This document shows positions 11,415-13,738 of a DNA stretch of 13,738 nt, piece by piece. Position 1 is the stretch's first letter. Every line of letters starts with the position of its first letter. The stretch is from JAKLFA01 sp964450385 (lineage in GTDB: Bacteria > Omnitrophota > Gorgyraeia > Zapsychrales > JANLHA01). Under the pieces are notes generated by a model. The model was not told the DNA's origin. It ran no database searches and was given only the letters and a program-made list of their open reading frames with translations. The stretch spans positions 1-13,738 of the forward strand of contig CAYVEC010000034.1 in the NCBI GenBank assembly GCA_964450385.1, given 5' to 3'. A program made the translations under genes and the position numbers.

Positions 11415-13738
11415 TTATAAGGACCTTGCCTGCTCCTCGATATCAAAGAGCTCCAGGGTATCCCCGGCCTCAAGTTTATCAAAATTCGCGAGGGTCAAAC
11501 CGCATTCATATCCCTCGGCAACCTCACGGACATCGTCTTTAAAACGTTTTATGGTGCTGATCGCTCCGGTAAACACAACCTCGCCATTGCGTACCACCTC
11601 AACCTTCGCTTTGCGATAGGCTCGGCCCTTAACGACGAAGCATCCAGCCACCATACCCGACTTCGTCAGGTTGAAGATCTGCCGCACTTCAATCCTCCCC
11701 ACAAACTTCCGGCTGACCTTAGGCGCGAGCATGCCCTCGAGCGACCGACGAACATCATTAACCGCATCATAAATGATCCGGTATTGTCGGATATCGACCG
11801 GGGTATTCTCCAATTCCTGCGCCGCACGCGGCCCGACCCCGACATGAAAGGCAAGAATAACGGCATTCGAAGCCGCCGCCAAAATGACATCAGAAGCGTT
11901 CACATCACCAACACCTAAATGAATGAACTTCACCTTCACCTCGTCGCTCGGAATCTTGGCGAGCGAATCCCGCAGGGCCTCGAGGGACCCTTGGACATCC
12001 GCCTTTAAGATGACATTGAGCTCACGGACAGTGCCGCTCTGGATCTGTGAATAGAGGTCTTCCAAGGTGATCCGCTTCTGCATCCCAAAGCGCTCCGTTT
12101 TCAGACGCTCCCGGCGTTTCACCGTGATTTCACGGGCATGCCGTTCATCCTCAACGACATAAAACATTGAACCTGCATCAGGGACACCCTCAAGACCAAG
12201 GACCTCCGCAGGGGTCGTGGGCCCGGCCTCTAGCATCCGGCGGCCGCGATCATCAAACATCGCCTTGACCTTGCCTAGATATGGTCCGGCTACAATAAAA
12301 TCGTTCAACCGCAGCGTCCCTTTCTGAACAATAATGGTCGCAACAGACCCCCGGCCGCCGCTCAGGTGTGCCTCAACCACGATTCCTGAGGCCGGGCGAT
12401 TCGCGTTCGCCTTCAACTCGAGCATCTCCGCCTCTAAAAGGATCATCTCAAGCAGGGTTTCAACACCATCACCGGTCGCCGCGGATACCGGGACCACGAT
12501 CGTCGAGCCCCCCCAATCCTCAGGACTGAGCCCCTTCTCCGCCAATTGTTTCTTGACCCGGTCCGCGTCCGCTCCCACCCGATCCATTTTGTTGAGTGCG
12601 ACAATAATCGGGACGCTTGCCGCCTGGGCATGCGCAATAGCCTCTTCCGTCTGTGGCATAATCCCCTCATCCGCCGCGATGACAAGGACCACGATGTCCG
12701 TAATGTGCGCCCCCCGAGCACGCATCGCGGTAAAGGCCTCATGGCCAGGCGTATCCAAAAATGTAATACTGCCCTTTAATAATTGTACCGAATAGGCGCT
12801 AATATGTTGCGTAATACCCCCATGCTCCGAATCCGCAACCTGACTCTTCCGAATACAGTCAAGGAGCGATGTCTTTCCATGGTCCACATGACCCATAAAG
12901 GTCACGACCGGCCCTCGCGGGGTCAGGCTCGCCGGGTCATCCGCAGCATCCTGATGTTCGTCGATCAGACGCTCCTCTTGCGATTTCGCCTTCACATACT
13001 CATATCCGAACGAACGCGCCAGCTGCTGAATGATCTCTTCATCAAGACTCTGATTGATATTGGCGAAGATATTCATGTGGATCAACCGCTGCAACACCAC
13101 GCCCGTCTTTTCATTCACCGCGTTGGCGAAATCCTTCACCGTGGCCATGGCGTCGATCTCAAGGGGCCTCAGCTCACCGGATGACGCTGCCTGAGCGGCA
13201 CCCGCGCCCTGCTCCCCTTCAGACGACATCCCCGCGTGGCCTTTGATCTCCTCGTCGTCTCTGCCCTTTGTTCGTTTTTTCTTTTTATTAAACGGCTTGA
13301 GCGGAATAAAAGGTTCAGCGAGAATCTTGGATTTGATCTTTTTCTTTTCGATGTCTTTTCCCGGCTTCCCTGCGGTCTCACGAACGACCTCCAGGACACG
13401 GGTATCCAGGGCATCCACCTCGACGCCGGCCTCGTCCGCGAGATCCGTCTCGCTGACAACCTCGGTGCGTAAGACCGCCTTCTCTTGAAGAGACTTCGGC
13501 CGCCCTTTTTTTATCCCAGCGTGGAATTTCTCCTCATCCCGTCCGGACCGACGTCCTCCCTTTCCGGACCCGCGCTCAGGCTCGACCGGAGCAGGAACAA
13601 CCGGAGCCGCCACGACCACCGCCTCAGGTTCAGGCGCGAGAAGCGTTGGGGGAACCTCAGTCTGAACAGGGGCCGGGGCACCCTCCACGGCCTGGACCGG
13701 TTCCGCTGCCGCAGGAGAACCGGCTGCCTTCTTGTGAT
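11415..13738 (-). CDS. infB: Translation initiation factor IF-2 (5' end outside window)
   Basis: About 773 residues are visible; the frame is open to the right edge, so the true start is beyond the window and the GTG at 13688 is internal. The visible N-terminal part (13140-13738) is Pro/Ala/Glu/Val-rich, then strongly basic with Lys runs. An IF2_N domain follows (MATVKDFANAVNEKTGVVLQ, near 13090-13148). The G domain holds G1 GHVDHGKT (12870-12893), GGITQHISAY in switch I, G3 DTPGHEAF, G4 NKMD and G5 SAATGDG. Downstream lie domain II, domain III (LNVILKADVQGSLEALRDSL) and the C-terminal beta-barrel ending in DTLELFD. IF-2 is the GTPase that places initiator fMet-tRNA on the 30S subunit and promotes subunit joining. 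It heads the infB-trpS-scpA-ruvB run; nusA would be expected upstream, outside the window. Confidence 0.98.
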   Translation of the reverse strand, partial: HKKAAGSPAAAEPVQAVEGAPAPVQTEVPPTLLAPEPEAVVVAAPVVPAPVEPERGSGKGGRRSGRDEEKFHAGIKKGRPKSLQEKAVLRTEVVSETDLADEAGVEVDALDTRVLEVVRETAGKPGKDIEKKKIKSKILAEPFIPLKPFNKKKKRTKGRDDEEIKGHAGMSSEGEQGAGAAQAASSGELRPLEIDAMATVKDFANAVNEKTGVVLQRLIHMNIFANINQSLDEEIIQQLARSFGYEYVKAKSQEERLIDEHQDAADDPASLTPRGPVVTFMGHVDHGKTSLLDCIRKSQVADSEHGGITQHISAYSVQLLKGSITFLDTPGHEAFTAMRARGAHITDIVVLVIAADEGIMPQTEEAIAHAQAASVPIIVALNKMDRVGADADRVKKQLAEKGLSPEDWGGSTIVVPVSAATGDGVETLLEMILLEAEMLELKANANRPASGIVVEAHLSGGRGSVATIIVQKGTLRLNDFIVAGPYLGKVKAMFDDRGRRMLEAGPTTPAEVLGLEGVPDAGSMFYVVEDERHAREITVKRRERLKTERFGMQKRITLEDLYSQIQSGTVRELNVILKADVQGSLEALRDSLAKIPSDEVKVKFIHLGVGDVNASDVILAAASNAVILAFHVGVGPRAAQELENTPVDIRQYRIIYDAVNDVRRSLEGMLAPKVSRKFVGRIEVRQIFNLTKSGMVAGCFVVKGRAYRKAKVEVVRNGEVVFTGAISTIKRFKDDVREVAEGYECGLTLANFDKLEAGDTLELFDIEEQARSL

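Noticed and set aside
11393..11482. N-terminal extension of trpS inside infB
   Set aside because: The extra 30 residues do not resemble a synthetase and overlap the conserved C-terminus of IF-2; the ATG at 11392 starts right at the family N-terminus.

Overview
This is a housekeeping stretch of a bacterial chromosome with moderately high GC. Every gene I can support lies on the minus strand, so transcription runs from right (13738) to left (1). I see no mobile element, tRNA, rRNA, CRISPR array or phage gene. The gene content is that of a Gram-negative-type bacterium. The combination of infB-trpS-scpA-ruvB, queA-tgt-trmD-rplS-rnhB-yraN and an fchA-folD pair, with unusual neighbour choices, would fit a candidate lineage such as Omnitrophota/PVC. 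That assignment is inference from gene order only and is weak.

In transcription order: infB (5' end cut by the window edge), trpS, scpA and ruvB form one tightly packed unit (translation initiation, tryptophan charging, chromosome condensation, recombination), closed by a hairpin plus seven-T terminator. A four-copy 13-bp degenerate tandem repeat follows in the queA leader. Then come queA, tgt and trmD, with overlapping starts and stops. These are two queuosine enzymes acting at tRNA position 34 and the m1G37 methyltransferase acting at position 37. rplS (ribosomal protein L19) has a strong candidate promoter of its own and a perfect terminator. rnhB and yraN follow, apparently driven by an extended -10 promoter that is interleaved with the rplS terminator.

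After a 114-base gap holding a good sigma-70-like promoter comes the most interesting part: fchA-like cyclodeaminase/cyclohydrolase, folD, a flavoprotein-like oxidoreductase, a secreted TPR protein, and the start of polA. The FolD has lost all three residues of the classical folate-site set (Lys54 to Gln, Gln98 to His, Asp121 to Glu, E. coli numbering). The neighbouring FchA-type protein could supply the missing cyclohydrolase step, so the pair looks like a division of labour between a dehydrogenase and a cyclohydrolase. The oxidoreductase downstream keeps the fold signature but has degenerate FAD and NAD glycine motifs, so it may be a non-canonical or non-catalytic paralogue.

No gap between genes exceeds 300 bases; the longer ones (3886-3999, 5479-5608, 8432-8565) are described through their promoters, terminators and repeats.
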